Of a stretch of 64,000 nt of DNA, positions 1 through 10,885 are shown in pieces. The notes under the pieces were generated by a model that was not told the origin of the DNA, ran no database searches, and saw nothing but the letters and a program-made list of their open reading frames with translations. The DNA comes from Cristatella mucedo (Eukaryota; Bryozoa; Phylactolaemata; Cristatellidae): contig WPIO01000040.1 in the NCBI GenBank assembly GCA_009760855.2, positions 2,075,001 through 2,139,000 of the forward strand, in the 5' to 3' direction. Each line of letters begins with the position of its first letter. Positions within the stretch are counted from its first letter, which is position 1. The position numbers and the translations under genes were made by a program.

Positions 1-530
1 CAATCAAGCAACGGATCGACTTCGAGGTTCCTTCTGTGCCTATAGCTACCTGTCAGATCTACTCCCCCCACTAGGCTGGGCATCATTTCACCCGCTACTC
101 TGACTCAACTTGTTTAACTCTGCCTCGAACCAACCTCAAATCCTTTCGAGACCGTGCCTTTAGTAAGTACGCTCCCAAAGCCAGGAACTCACTCCCGACT
201 GACGTCATGGCATACCCTGACTTGACGACATTTAAAAAGAAGCTTAAAACGTACCTTTTTCATTATCACTACATTTAGTGAGTCTCTGTGATGTGATCTT
301 TTTGTGCGCATGCGCACTGACACTGTGCATGCTGCCTACCGTTAACCATGTTTGCGTGCTGGCCCTGTGCCAGTCACATCTAACCATGTTACGCTTGTTG
401 TTTATTGAGCATGCTACCGCTAACCATGCGATCGTGCTTCATTTGCATTTACGTGTAAAGAGCCAAGAAAGATATCAAATTGTCTGAAGGGACGCCACAA
501 ATACACTATTATTATTATTATTATTAGCGC
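1..530 (+). repeat. CR1/L2-type LINE, 3' end
   Basis: This is the 3' end of a non-LTR retrotransposon. The first 270 bases encode, with frame breaks, the C-terminal tail typical of CR1/L2 reverse transcriptases (residues like FRDRAFSKYAPKARNSLPTD, then TFKKKLKTYLF). A 3' UTR follows and ends near 525 in a (TTA)n tail. The same tail occurs at 22680-23065, 30085-31250 (reverse) and 51775-52220, which defines a local family. This copy is 5' truncated by the window edge. It lies just beyond the splice donor of the neighbouring minus-strand TIR exon, so it probably sits in an intron of that gene or downstream of it. Confidence 0.85.
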
Positions 531-715
531 AAAATGAGGCATTAAATAATTCGAGCATCAAATTATTATTTCAAATAATAATAATTATTATATATTATTT
601 TATTATATATTATATATATATTATTTTATTATATATTATTATTATAAATAATTATTATTGTAAATAAATTATTCGAATTATTCGAGGGAGGAGCGCTCCC
701 GAGGAGAGGACGAAA
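531..715. repeat. AT-rich low-complexity tract
   Basis: Almost pure A/T, with interspersed TATTATTA and TATATA runs following the LINE tail. No gene is visible. Confidence 0.8.
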
Positions 716-789
716 TCAGGAGGCTTCGCCAGGTGGCGCTCGGCGACAGGCGCTTCGCGCGGCGCTTGCGCCACCTGGCGGCGGCTTAC

Positions 790-1285
790 CGGACGAGAGC
801 GCTCGCAGGAGCCGATCGAGAGCGTCGTCCTCGGCGAGCCGGAAGAGGGCGTAGCCGTGCAGCTCCTTGGGCACGCTGGCGTCCTGCGAGAGGAGCACCT
901 GGATCTTGGCGCGTCGCTCGTCCTCGCCCGGCATCACGAGGCCGACGGCGGCGCAGAACGTCGCCAGGTCCCTGTCGATGAACCTCTGCGTGCACACGAC
1001 GACCGTGCGCTGGCTTATGCCGATCGCCAATATGACGTTCTGCACCGGCGTCAGGTCCGTCTTGAAGTCGCGCTGGTTCGTCAGACACTTGAGCTCGAGC
1101 GGCGGCGCCTCGAGGTCAAGGACGAAGCTCTCGACGATGTCCAGCTCGGTGCCGCAGCCGACGTAGTAGAAGAAGGCGTGCATCTGGTCGACGCTCTCGA
1201 GCGGCGGCGGACCGGAAGCGCCACCGCGCTCGTCGTCGTCCGAGTCCGAATCGCTGTCTGCGCGATGACGGCGCGCACGCGCGCA
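790..1285 (-). CDS. TIR-domain protein, internal exon
   Basis: This exon encodes a TIR (Toll/interleukin-1 receptor) domain, a signalling or NAD-binding fold. Read on the minus strand, an acidic Ser/Asp run (DSDSDSDDDE) precedes the domain. The first beta strand is MHAFFYY (box 1 position). Box 2 is NQRDFKTDLTP, with the RD pair kept but the usual PG changed. The following strand is SQRTVVVCTQRFIDRD, and the domain ends near LLRALSS. Where many TIRs have WC..E, this one has FCAAV, so the glutamate used by NADase TIRs is absent; an adaptor-type role is inferred. The 3' boundary is a good donor (TCCG|GTAAGC at 790/789). The 5' boundary is less sure: acceptor AG at 1286-1287 or at 1258-1259. The (GGA)n array just upstream would then be intronic. 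An open frame of 292 codons spans the exon, but its N-terminal part is translated microsatellite. Confidence 0.7.
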
Positions 1286-1331
1286 CTCGTGAGAGAAAAA
1301 CGAACGGCGGCGATTGGATTCGCGTCGGATT

Positions 1332-1453
1332 GGGAGGAGGAGGAGGAGGAGGAGGAGGAGGAGGAGGAGGAGGAGGAGGAGGAGGAGGAGGAGGAGGAGG
1401 AGGAGGAGGAGGAGGAGGAGGGGAGGAGGAGGAGGAGGAGGAGGAGGAGGAGG
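1332..1453. repeat. (GGA)n microsatellite
   Basis: About 40 GGA units with a single-base phase slip near 1421. It gives spurious poly-Glu, poly-Gly, poly-Ser, poly-Pro and poly-Leu frames. It lies immediately upstream of the TIR exon, probably in its intron. Confidence 0.95.
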
Positions 1454-2054
1454 CGTCCTCCGCGCGAGGGATACGAAGGCAAAGCAGCAAGGCCGCCACC
1501 GCCACCACCGGCGCGCGCGCGCACGCACGCGGCAAGCGCCTCGTGCTCTCGCAGCGCTGAGCTGAGCGACCGTGCGCGGCGGCGGCGGCGCCAAAGCTCC
1601 ACCGCCGAGCGCCGACCGAGCGGCCGATGGCAGCGTACGGCCAGCTGTTCACTGCCCCGCGTTAGAAAATGTGCGACAGAAATATATAATTCGCTACGGC
1701 GGCCTCGCTCTCGCGGTGCTTTGCGCATCCGCTTCTGCGCCCGTCGCTCGGTGGCGGCACTTCCGCTTCCGCTCCACTCCGCACGTCGGCGCTGCTGCTG
1801 CCCTCTAGGTCCTGTGCGCTTCGAGCAATGGCAGCCGCTCAGCGATAGAGATAGAGCGGCGGTGGTGACGACGGCGGCATAGCCAGACTCAGACAGTCTG
1901 GCCTAGTGGACAGCCGCGCTCCGGCGGACCAAAAGTCGACCCGTGCAGCGCAGCGAGTTTTCCGAAGCGCGCAGCACGGCGCGGGCCGAGTTCTCAGAAG
2001 CGCTTCGAAGGTCATGGTCATCGGCGAATACTGCTGGAGACAGCATCGAGCTGC
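1454..2054. other. GC-rich segment, no firm gene
   Basis: GC-rich DNA that may hold an earlier exon or the promoter side of the TIR gene. A pyrimidine tract followed by AG stands on the minus strand near 1653 (reading ...CGGGGCAG), but no matching donor could be chosen. Long frames exist on both strands and none looks like a family. Confidence 0.4.
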
Positions 2055-2506
<452 letters not shown>

Positions 2507-2625
2507 AATTGCCTACGAAAATTTACCGACCGGCCGACATCCGGATGGCTGCGCGTTCCCGCTCGCAGAAGCGGCGCTGCGTGCTGACATTATCCGCCAT
2601 TCGCCGCCTGCGCGCCATTGCGTCC
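2507..2625 (+). repeat. Dispersed repeat copy 1, abutting a CT array
   Basis: About 110 bases starting GAATTGCCTACGAAAATTTA match the segment at 26851-26965 at roughly 80 percent by eye, with a few single-base differences and small gaps. Both copies begin right at the end of a CT-rich microsatellite and in the same orientation. The element type is not recognised and no tRNA boxes were seen. Confidence 0.6.
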
Positions 2626-3540
2626 TATGCGCGCGAGCGAGATGGTGCGAGGAGGCCGAACGTGTGCCCACCGAGCGCTCCGGGGAGCGAATGCCGAGCA
2701 GCGCCGGCGCGCGGCGTCTGAGAGCGCGGCGCCGTCAGCCGCGCTCTCACACGCCGCGATCCCAATTAAGCTAGCCCCAAGACTAGGCGCGCTTCCTCGG
2801 CCAGTCGCCGCTCGCCCCACGTCACCCCGTACGCCGGCGGCGGGCGCTCTTGTTCGCGTCAGCTTCAATCAGAGAGATTAGGTCGGGAGCGGAGAGTGAG
2901 AGGGAAAAGAAAAAGAGAGAGAGGAGAGAGCCAGACAGATAGTTTGTCGCGAGCTCAAAACAACGCGACCGCCACTTCCAACGCCGGCGAACCGCACTTC
3001 CCCGAGAAATGCTAGCGTTCCCCGAGCGTCCGGCGATAGATCAGCGGCCGCCGGTCGGAGTGCTGTCGGGTAATCTTCTGAAATTCAAGGCTGCGCACGA
3101 CAATTTTGAGAGCCGTTCGGAGGGGCAGCGAGCGGCGATCTGCTTCGTCGCTGCGTGTCGCACGTGCGAAAATCTATTTGTAGCGGAGTGCCGTAATATC
3201 ATTTGGCACTTCGCTTAGGCAATATCATCGCCCTCCTCACCTGCTCTTTCTCTCCTCTCTTCTACAGCTCTACGACCTCTCCGCCTCCTCCTCTACGTTT
3301 CAGCTCCCCCTCTCCCTCTCTTTCTCTCTCTCTATAAATACATATGTGCATACATCCATACATCGAACATTCATACATACATACGCACATATATATATGC
3401 ATGTATATATAGTTTTTCCTCTCTTAGCTCTCTGCCTATCCGTACATTTTGTCCACTTTTCAATATATTCTCACTCTCTTCTTCTCCAACCCTCTGACCA
3501 AACCAAATTCTGAATCTCTCTCCACTCTCCCTCAGTCGAT
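2626..3540. other. GC-rich then CT-rich DNA, no gene seen
   Basis: 2626-3230 is GC-rich, with an imperfect inverted repeat around 2703-2756 (inner arms GAGAGCGCGGC and GCCGCGCTCTC). 3231-3540 is pyrimidine-rich with short TATA and CATA tracts. Short open frames are present without supporting splice signals. Confidence 0.5.
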
Positions 3541-3749
3541 CTACCACTGCCGCCGAGCTACTCCCTCTGCTCCTGCCGATTCGATCAAATCCGCCACTTC
3601 CGCCGGATATGCATCGCTCTCAATCAGTCCAGCTATCTCCGAGTAGCTGTTCGCCGAACACGTGACTTGTACAGACTTGAGACTCGCGCATTCAAGCAGC
3701 TTCGGTCTGACATGCTCCTTAAGGTCATTAATAACCACCGGGCGTCTGT
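3541..3749 (-). CDS. Candidate terminal exon, unrecognised protein
   Basis: Minus-strand open frame ending in TAG at 3541-3543. Its composition is protein-like rather than low complexity (for example NDLKEHVRPKLLECASLKS and SEIAGLIESDAYPAEVADLI). A pyrimidine-rich acceptor (ATCGACTTCTCTGTATATAG) ends at 3750, which would start the exon at 3749. The frame stays open a little further upstream. No upstream exon was identified and no family is recognised. It could also be a decayed mobile-element fragment. Confidence 0.3.
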
Positions 3750-3774
3750 CTATATACAGAGAAGTCGATAGCAA

Positions 3775-4245
3775 TTACGAAACCAACGATCCCTCCCGTC
3801 TGGCGCGCTTTCAGCTGGCGTAAGGTATTAGCGTTGGCAGTTAGAAGGAGACGCCGAAATCGGCCCTAACGATGCGACGAGACAGCGGTGAAGAAGAGAC
3901 GTCCGAGAGTCGAAGTCCAAGCGATGCCTGATGCTCGACGTTTGGCGGGCGTCGCTTGCGCTCGTCCGGCTGCCTTGACCTCGTGTGCGATAGGATGACG
4001 ATCGATGGACGCAGACGCGAGGTGGGAGCAGCGCCCCACTTAACGTCATTGCGGAAGCGATACAGCCTCGCCGGGGCAGCTTCAGGCAACCGGCCGATAA
4101 TGCGATCCATAACAATGACGTTACGATGGCGCTACGGTCACCTCCTCCTCCCCCCGTTGGGCGACTCGAGATCCAAGGGGAAGAAAGTAACTTCCACTAC
4201 CCCGCTACACTCTTTTATCTTCCGTTTCCTCCTCCCTGTTCGCCT

Positions 4246-4248
<3 letters not shown>
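3775..4248. other. No gene seen
   Basis: Mixed-composition sequence. The open frames on both strands lack splice signals or recognisable motifs. Confidence 0.4.

Positions 4249-4278
<30 letters not shown>
4249..4278. repeat. Poly-G tract (30 bases)
   Basis: An uninterrupted run of 30 G, followed shortly by the long GA array. It could form a G-quadruplex. Its length is also the kind of tract where assemblies err. Confidence 0.9.
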
Positions 4279-4279
<1 letters not shown>

Positions 4280-4311
4280 GCTGGCGGTAACTAGCGGCTC
4301 AGAGGACGCGG

Positions 4312-4812
<501 letters not shown>

Positions 4813-5248
4813 GCGCGAGCTGGCGCCGCAAATAGCAACATTTTGCTTGTTTCGCGGAGCACTCGCAGAGAGGAGAATAGAACGTAGGAGTCAACGGAGC
4901 GGAACTAATCGCCACGCAAAAGGCGTGCGCACACCGTTGCCGAAAGGCCAAACAGCTGCTCGTCCTAGTCTCTATTCATTATTTATATTATTAGGGTGGC
5001 GCATTCCGTATTCCCAAAGTTAGAAGCACGTAGTAGCGGCTCCTTTTTTGGTAAGTTGCTGCAGCAACAAGCGAGCGAAAACGGAGCATGAGAGCGGAGT
5101 GCTGGCCGAATCGTAACAACAACAACAACAATAATAGTAATAATAACAGTGCTACAAAATGCTTTTAGCGCCCTGTGAGAGCCAACTCCCTTTCTAGGCA
5201 CATTATGCATACGCCGGACTGGCCGCAATTCAATTGGTTAGCGATTAC
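4813..5248. other. No gene seen
   Basis: Mixed sequence with an (AAC)n/(AAT)n patch near 5117-5150 and an inverted CCAAT box (ATTGG) at 5233-5237, shortly upstream of the next candidate start codon. Confidence 0.4.
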
Positions 5249-5326
5249 ATGCGCCGCGCCAGTACGCACGAGCTCGCAACGAGCACAGTGCACGCACCCA
5301 GCAAGCGCAAACGCCGAAAGAGAAAG
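5249..5326 (+). CDS. Candidate first coding exon, basic (NLS-like) end
   Basis: ATG at 5249 opens 26 codons, ending exactly in phase 0 at a strong donor (AGAAAG|GTGAGC at 5326/5327). The peptide ends in a dense basic cluster (SKRKRRKRK) resembling a nuclear localisation signal. The frame is too short for homology-based recognition, and no second exon could be paired with it. An alternative is a chance donor in an open GC-rich stretch. Confidence 0.3.
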
Positions 5327-5554
5327 GTGAGCTTTTTACTTCCAGTTGAATGTCGTCAAGTCAGGCATTGTCAGTCGGGACCTGAGTGCCTGTCCTTTGA
5401 CATTTGGCCTGGCCTGGAACCCGAGCGGCCGGCCTTCGGGACCAGCGAACGTGAACTCCGCGGGCGCGGTCTCCAAATGAATTCGAGATCGGTTAGAGGC
5501 AGGCTGAGGCGCCACCGCCGAGCGACGATGCGAAACCTGATGAGGAGGCTAATT
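5327..5554. other. No gene seen
   Basis: Mixed sequence. It would be the first intron if the preceding exon is real. Confidence 0.35.
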
Positions 5555-5760
5555 TAATAATATAATAATTATATATATATATATATATATAAATAATAAA
5601 TAATATCAATAATATAAAAACATAAAATAATATATATATATATATATAAGATATAAATAATAAATAATATAAAATAATGTATAAAATATAAAACAATTAT
5701 AATAATAATTATACATATATAATTATATATATATATATATATATATATTGATAATAAGGA
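5555..5760. repeat. AT-rich tract with (AT)n and TAATAATA runs
   Basis: Low-complexity A/T sequence with three (TA)n runs. No gene. Confidence 0.85.
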
Positions 5761-6300
5761 GATATTTTGGATATTGCAGAAGGCGAAGCAAAAGAAAGGA
5801 GGGAACTAAAAGCGAGTGAACTCCGCTTCTCCGGTAGCGTAGGCGCACCGCCAAGTTCGCGGGGATTTCGCGATCTGGGAGTGGGCGAACGGAGTGAAAA
5901 AACGTGCGATTGAGATACAGCTTGAGATACAGATTGAGAGACAGCTTTTAAAGGTATCTATCTTGAGATCGAGACAGCTTTCAAAGACACCGCGTCGTCA
6001 GCCAGCCAGTCAGACAGAACGACCGGTCGAAGGCATCGACCGGCACGCTCAGGAAGGCGGACAAAAGGGCGACGGGACGAGAGCAGCCGCTAGATGGCGC
6101 CGCATGCATTCGCCGCTCCAGGCTCATAGAAATGGCGCGAACTGGGCGAGCCCGCCGCCGTTCGGCGCCATTCGGTGCCGCTCGGCGAACCCTCCTCCGC
6201 CGCCGATGACGCCGCTATTTTGCCGCCAAAATCGATTCGCCTTTCACGTCGTCGTCGCTGCGGGCGAGCGCGGCACGTGGCGCCGGCGCGTGGCTGCCGC
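5761..6300. other. No firm gene; partial third copy of the 6.3-kb motif
   Basis: Includes a segment near 6150-6190 that resembles part of the inverted-repeat arm at 6301. No exon could be supported. Confidence 0.35.
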
Positions 6301-6788
6301 CGTTCTGCGCCATTTAGCGCCGCTCGGCTAGCGAGCGGTCCTCTGGGCGGGCGGCCGTGCGTGCGTCGACGCGACGGGTGACGCCGCGCCGGCGGCGGTT
6401 CGCTCGCTCGCGTTTTGTTTTCGCAGCCGCTGGCTCGCGAGCCCAGCGTTTTCTTTCCTCCACTCAGCCCTCGTCGCGCTCGGCCCGGCCCGGACTCGCC
6501 TCGGGACTTGCGGCGCGCGCGCGCGAGCCCGCCGCGGGGAGACTTCAACGAGCGATCGATGGCCGCCGCCGCCGCCGTCGTCTCGGAGCCCGGGCGCCGA
6601 GCGAGTCCGCCCGCACGAGTCTCTAGCGGTCCGGACAGGCGGCGACCGGCGGGCGGGATGGCTGGCTGGCTGGCGCGTGCCCGCCCGCCCGCCCGAGCAC
6701 CCGGTGCGGCGTCACCCGTCGCGTCGACGCACGCACGGCCGCCCAGGGGACCGCTCGCTCGCCGAGCGGCGCTAAATGGCGCAGAACG
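6301..6788. repeat. Long inverted repeat, arms ~85 bp
   Basis: Arm 6301-6387 is nearly the reverse complement of arm 6706-6788. They share, for example, the block GGCCGTGCGTGCGTCGACGC and its complement, with a few substitutions and one small gap. About 318 bp separate the arms. This could be a foldback or MITE-like element, or an inverted local duplication. No target-site duplication could be identified with confidence. Confidence 0.7.
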
Positions 6789-6819
6789 GCGCAGCTATGC
6801 GGATCGCTGAGCTGCACGG

Positions 6820-6870
6820 TGGTCGGTCGGTCGGTCGGTCGGTCACTTCGGTCGGTCGGTCGGTCGGTTA
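6820..6870. repeat. (GGTC)n short array
   Basis: Two runs of GGTC tetramers separated by ACTTC, immediately before a candidate start codon. Confidence 0.85.
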
Positions 6871-6873
6871 CCG

Positions 6874-6895
6874 ATGGGCAACATTTTCTTTGGAT
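6874..6895 (+). CDS. Candidate 22-nt first coding exon, MGNIFFG
   Basis: ATG at 6874 encodes MGNIFFG and then meets a strong donor (TTTGGAT|GTGAGTCTGGG). An N-terminal MGN followed by hydrophobic residues is the pattern of N-myristoylated proteins, such as ARF/ARL-type GTPases, which start MGN or MGL. The call rests only on this pattern and the donor; the second exon is not identified. Confidence 0.25.
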
Positions 6896-7377
6896 GTGAG
6901 TCTGGGAAAAGGGGCATTTTCGCGGTACGATCTCTGCCGAATGCCCGACCGCCAGATCAAATAGCACTTGGAACGTCTACGACACGTTTTTGAACTCAGC
7001 TCCGTTGCAAGCCTTAGGATGCGCATGCCTTGGATTAAACGACCGTGAAATCTTTGGAGATAAATTCGTTACAGCGAAGCTCACTGCGACGGCTCGCTGT
7101 AACGCGGCTCGCTGTAACGTCCGCCCCGCCCCACGCCATCCACCACCGCCGCCTCGCTCGCACAGCGCCGCCAGTGAGCCAACATGGAGGGCCTCGCCGC
7201 CGGCGCGAGCCGTTTCGCCTCTCGGGCGGGCGCCAGTCCTTTTTACCTTGACCTTGATAGCGTCGCTCGTTTTCCCCATTTTTAGTCGCTCGCCAACAGC
7301 AACAGCTGCGGCTGCGGACGGTTGCTTGCGGGCAGCAGGGACGCCGATTGTCGAGGTGCCTTCGAGGTGCGAGACCT
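6896..7377. other. No firm gene
   Basis: Mixed to GC-rich sequence. Direct repeats of CTCGCTGTAAC occur near 7093-7118. Frames on both strands look like GC artefacts. Confidence 0.35.
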
Positions 7378-7470
7378 TTCCCTTTGCGGCAAATGTAAAG
7401 CGCCTAGGAAGAGATTGAGTTCTCGGAGGGCGCTTTATCGAGTGCATTACTATTTTTATTTCCCTTACAG
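7378..7470 (+). repeat. CR1/L2 LINE 3' tail only
   Basis: Matches the last ~90 bases of the local LINE: the hairpin AAAGCGCC ... GGGCGCTTT with inner AGAGA/TCTC pairing, then an A/T-rich tail. It is a severely 5'-truncated insertion. Confidence 0.75.
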
Positions 7471-8224
7471 ACGCTTTGGATGCCGCCGCGTGCTCTGGGC
7501 CAGCCGTCCCTTGCTTGCGCGCGAGAGCGTACGTGGCGCGGGCCATCGGCGGCGGCGGCGGCGCGGGCTAACGATTTCTGCTCGCGTGCCAGGAAGCAGC
7601 AGTGCCCCGCCTCGCGCGCACGCACGCGCGCAGTCAGCGGGACGCCGACTTCACTTCCCCCGGGACGGGAATTTAAGGACGACCCTTTTCAGGAAGAACA
7701 AAAACCCGCGCGCAGCGGTGGCGGCACTAAGTCGTTTCCGCACGCCGAGTACTCAGCCGCCGCCGCCGCCGGTGCGCAACGGCTTCGCTGTGTCAACACG
7801 GCGACCGCGTCTCCGCCGCCGCCGCCGCATGCGCAGCCAGCGGAGTGAGAGACGGGCACGAATTCGCAGCGTGCTGGCTGGCTGGCTGGCTGGCTCTCGC
7901 ATGCTGCGGAGATGCGCTGCCTGCCCAGGAAGAGCGACTCGCTCGAAGGGAAGCAGGGAGTTCTGGGAAGGGAAGGCTGGCCGGGAATTCCGACTGCTGG
8001 CCAGAATCCGCAAGCGCGAGCGGAACGCCAGACGGACCGGACTTCCCGGATGGATGCACCGCTCAGACGCGGGCTCAAAGGCGAGCGCCTCAGGTCGCTA
8101 AGGACGCTAAGATGTCGTAAGTTTTCCCGGCGGCGGCATTACCGGTGTAACCTCGTGCGGGAGGAACAGTCGCGATGTCATTGGCTACGGAAGCTATAAG
8201 CGTCACCGCTGACTACCGTGGTAA
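7471..8224. other. GC-rich segment, no firm gene
   Basis: Contains a (TGGC)n patch near 7868-7892. At 8112-8116 an ATG-TC abuts a good donor (GATGTC|GTAAGT), which could be a 5' UTR exon carrying a start codon, but five coding bases cannot be tested. Confidence 0.35.
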
Positions 8225-8422
8225 AACGAGAGAAAGCAATTATAAATAAAAAAAGTACAATTAAAGTAACTAAAGATAGAAATAAAAAAATAAAAGAAAG
8301 AGTTAAACTAAAAAATTTAAATTAAATTAAAGCAAAGAAAAGACAAGTAAAATGAAATGATATGAAATAGAACAAAATAAAAATACAATACAATGAAACA
8401 AAATGAAATGCAAATAAATTGT
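8225..8422. repeat. A-rich AAATAAA/AAATGAA tract
   Basis: Low-complexity A-rich sequence of short variable units. No gene. Confidence 0.8.
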
Positions 8423-8644
8423 CCGGCCACCGTGGGCGGCCGGTCACCTCGCCTTGCCGTTCGCAGCTGTCCGGGCTCTACGCCAAACTCGCTCAGGGCT
8501 GCAGCGCGCGCGCCCGGGCTCCAGCCCAGGCACGCTGCCCAGCGGGCCAAGGGCGCCATCTCTGTTTCGCGCGTCGAGACCGCGGCCGAAGCTTCGCGCG
8601 CACAGCTGCGCCTTCGTCTGCTCGCTCGCTGCGCACGCACGCAC

Positions 8645-8804
8645 CTTCCTTGAGCTCCGAGTGCAGAGCGTCGTCCGCGTCGTCGTGCTCTTCGAACGGG
8701 TCTCCGACCAGCCCGAGCATGATGGCCGCCTCGCGATCGACGCAGCCAGCGGCGCCGCCGCCCATGTTGTGCATGTGATATCTACGCCGCAGATGATAGC
8801 GACT
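8645..8804 (-). CDS. Candidate internal exon, unrecognised protein
   Basis: Minus-strand exon of 53 codons plus one base. It is bounded by an acceptor (GGGCAG|AGTCGC, AG at 8805-8806) and a donor (AAGGAAG|GTGCGT). The translation starts SRYHLRRRYHMHNMGGG and ends in an acidic segment (GDPFEEHDDADDALHSELKE). The mixed composition, with Met, His, Phe and Tyr, is unlike the surrounding GC-artefact frames. No domain is recognised and neighbouring exons were not resolved. Confidence 0.4.
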
Positions 8805-9347
8805 CTGCCCGCCCGTGCGTCGGTTGCTTCGGCGTCCCTGCATTCGCGGAAAGGAAATGGAGCACGGCGAGCCTCGATTTGAGCGTCCGCGACGCTCACT
8901 CCCGCTTTCACGACGGCTTGGAGTGCGCGCGCGCGCGCGCCTCGAACGAGCGAGGCGCGCAGGAGGAGCCGGGAAGCGGGTAGCGGTTGGTGCGACATTC
9001 CCTCGCGCAGCATTCAGCAGGCAGCGCATCATGGCATCAGCATCAGCAGCATCGGCAGCGTATCGGCAGCGCAGCTGCTGCTCCTGCATTCTTTCTCTAG
9101 AGGAGCGGGGAGGTCACTCGCGACGAGTGTGAGGCATTTAGCCAGGATACGCGGGCATGCGTCAATTCGCTCTATCGACGTCGGTCGCTTCAGTTCTAGT
9201 AGACGAGGCGCCGAGACGACGGTGACTTCAGCGCCAGCGAACTAAATCTACACTCGTATCTGGGCCAAAGGAGTGCACTCGCTGATTGAATGTGGAGGAG
9301 CCTGCCCGCGACGAGCGGCTCGCTGTGTGAGTGACTAGACACTCAAG
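8805..9347. other. GC-rich; possible 5' UTR side of next exon
   Basis: Contains short CAT/CAG-rich runs near 9030-9065. No exon is supported. The last ~200 bases would be 5' UTR or promoter if the start at 9348 is real. Confidence 0.35.
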
Positions 9348-9416
9348 ATGTCTGCTCAAGGAGTTGCCCGACTCTTCGAGAGCGCCTCTGGCGTGTCAAC
9401 GACAGACAGTCAATTC
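9348..9416 (+). CDS. Candidate first coding exon, unrecognised protein
   Basis: ATG at 9348 in a favourable context (CTCAAGATGT) opens 23 codons (MSAQGVARLFESASG...) and ends in phase 0 at a donor (CAATTC|GTGAGG). The frame also stays open to a stop at 9591-9593, so an unspliced 81-codon reading is possible. Codons are varied rather than GC-monotonous. No family is recognised. Confidence 0.4.
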
Positions 9417-10384
9417 GTGAGGCTCGGGGACCGAGCTGAGGATTCAGCGAACCCATTTATCGCCTCGGCCTCGGCTGCCGAGCTCGAGCCGAGTTCGCTT
9501 CGACGCCGTCGTCGAGTGACCGAAGTAGGAGAAGAAAGACGAGGACGTGGAAGAAAGCCAGCCAGCCAGCCCAGTGCAATGGCCGGCGGCTAAAAGCGAA
9601 CTCTACGCGCTGCCACGACCGGCGCATCCGAGGCACTCGCAGAGCGCCGCGCAAGCACGGCTAACTCGCAGCCGCCGCGGCCGCCGCTTCCGGTGACGAC
9701 GCACTCGCGGCGACGACGCACTTCAATGGCCTCTCGGGCAATTATCGGATCGGCCGATCGGACGATCAATTCAAAACGCGACTCGCGCTCGCCTTGGCCG
9801 ACACGACATGTGACTACACCTCGGAGCACGTGACCGCACGTCTCGCGATCGGCAGCGAAGCTCGGCCGCTTGCTGCTGAGGCTGCGCGCGCGAGAATTCT
9901 GAAGAAGCGGAAGTCCCGTAGCCTCCTCCCTGTCGCCACCGGAGCGGCCATCGGCGCCACCCGCTGAGCGCTCGCGACGGCCGCGCAGCAGCCGAGGCGA
10001 ACGAGCAAAGGAGGCGGCGGCGTCGCTCGCCGAGCGAGATCGGCCTCGGCGTTCGCCGCGCTGCCTGCAGGAGCGGCGTCGCTCGCCGAGCGATCCTCGG
10101 CGATCGAGATCCGACCGACGGATCGGCGTTCGCCGAGTCGCCTGCAGGAGCGGCGTCGACGGAGGCCGTGGCTCGTGGCCCAGAGCGACGCTCCGTCGGA
10201 CCGTCGCTGGTGCGGTGCGTGGCATCTGTGCGGCGAGGCCGCACAGATGCGGCGGCCAATCGTTGCCAAGGCACGTGACCGCGCGTGAGCTGAGGAAATT
10301 CGCCGACGTTCCTTTCCCGCCGGCTTCTCTTCCCGCACTCGAATCGAGCGGGAGAAGCTCGCACCGCTACGATTAGTGTTTCGG
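9417..10384. other. GC-rich; tandem repeat near 10013-10162
   Basis: Holds two to three imperfect copies of a ~75-bp unit containing GCGTCGCTCGCCGAGCGA and CGCCTGCAGGAGCGG. Two CACGTGACCGC motifs occur at 9837 and 10272. Long minus-strand frames here are judged GC artefacts. Confidence 0.45.
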
Positions 10385-10652
10385 CTGTTCATTTAGGCAT
10401 TTAGTTATAACTTAATAAGAATATTTACTTATTATTCGACTTACTTTATCATTAATTACAATTATATTTACATAGCTTGTAATAGCTATTCAAATTAATA
10501 ATAATCCACAATTACAATGTAATAAATAAACAATAATGACAAGCAAATATAATGAGCCTAAGCGATTAAAATGAACCTAATTATAATGAATAAAATAGTA
10601 ATTAGTCAATAATCCGAATAACAAGGATACAATAATTAATAACTAATAATTA
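10385..10652. repeat. AT-rich island
   Basis: About 270 bp of TAATTATAA-like sequence between GC-rich blocks. It is not a simple repeat and no gene is visible. Confidence 0.75.
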
Positions 10653-10885
10653 GCGTTGCTTGGCTCCTTAGCTTCTCCGTGGCTGCGATCGTCAATCGAC
10701 GCTCGACTCTTTTGGCCGCCGCCGAGATCCGCCGAGATCCAGCGGATGCGGCCGCCCGAGCTCTGCCCCGCTCCGATCGCTTCGCGAAAATCGAGGTCGA
10801 GACGCGCGCGCCGCCGCCGCCGCCGCCATCGCGCGCGAGACCCTCTTCCGCTCGCAAGCGCGGCACTCGCTGCCTCGGCGCCTAC

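Noticed and set aside
857-1882. 341-codon plus-strand frame opposite the TIR exon
   Set aside because: Antisense shadow of the TIR exon extended by the GGA array. Its poly-Glu core is microsatellite.
8112-8116. ATG-TC directly before GTAAGT as a start exon
   Set aside because: Five coding bases cannot be distinguished from chance. Noted only in the surrounding segment.
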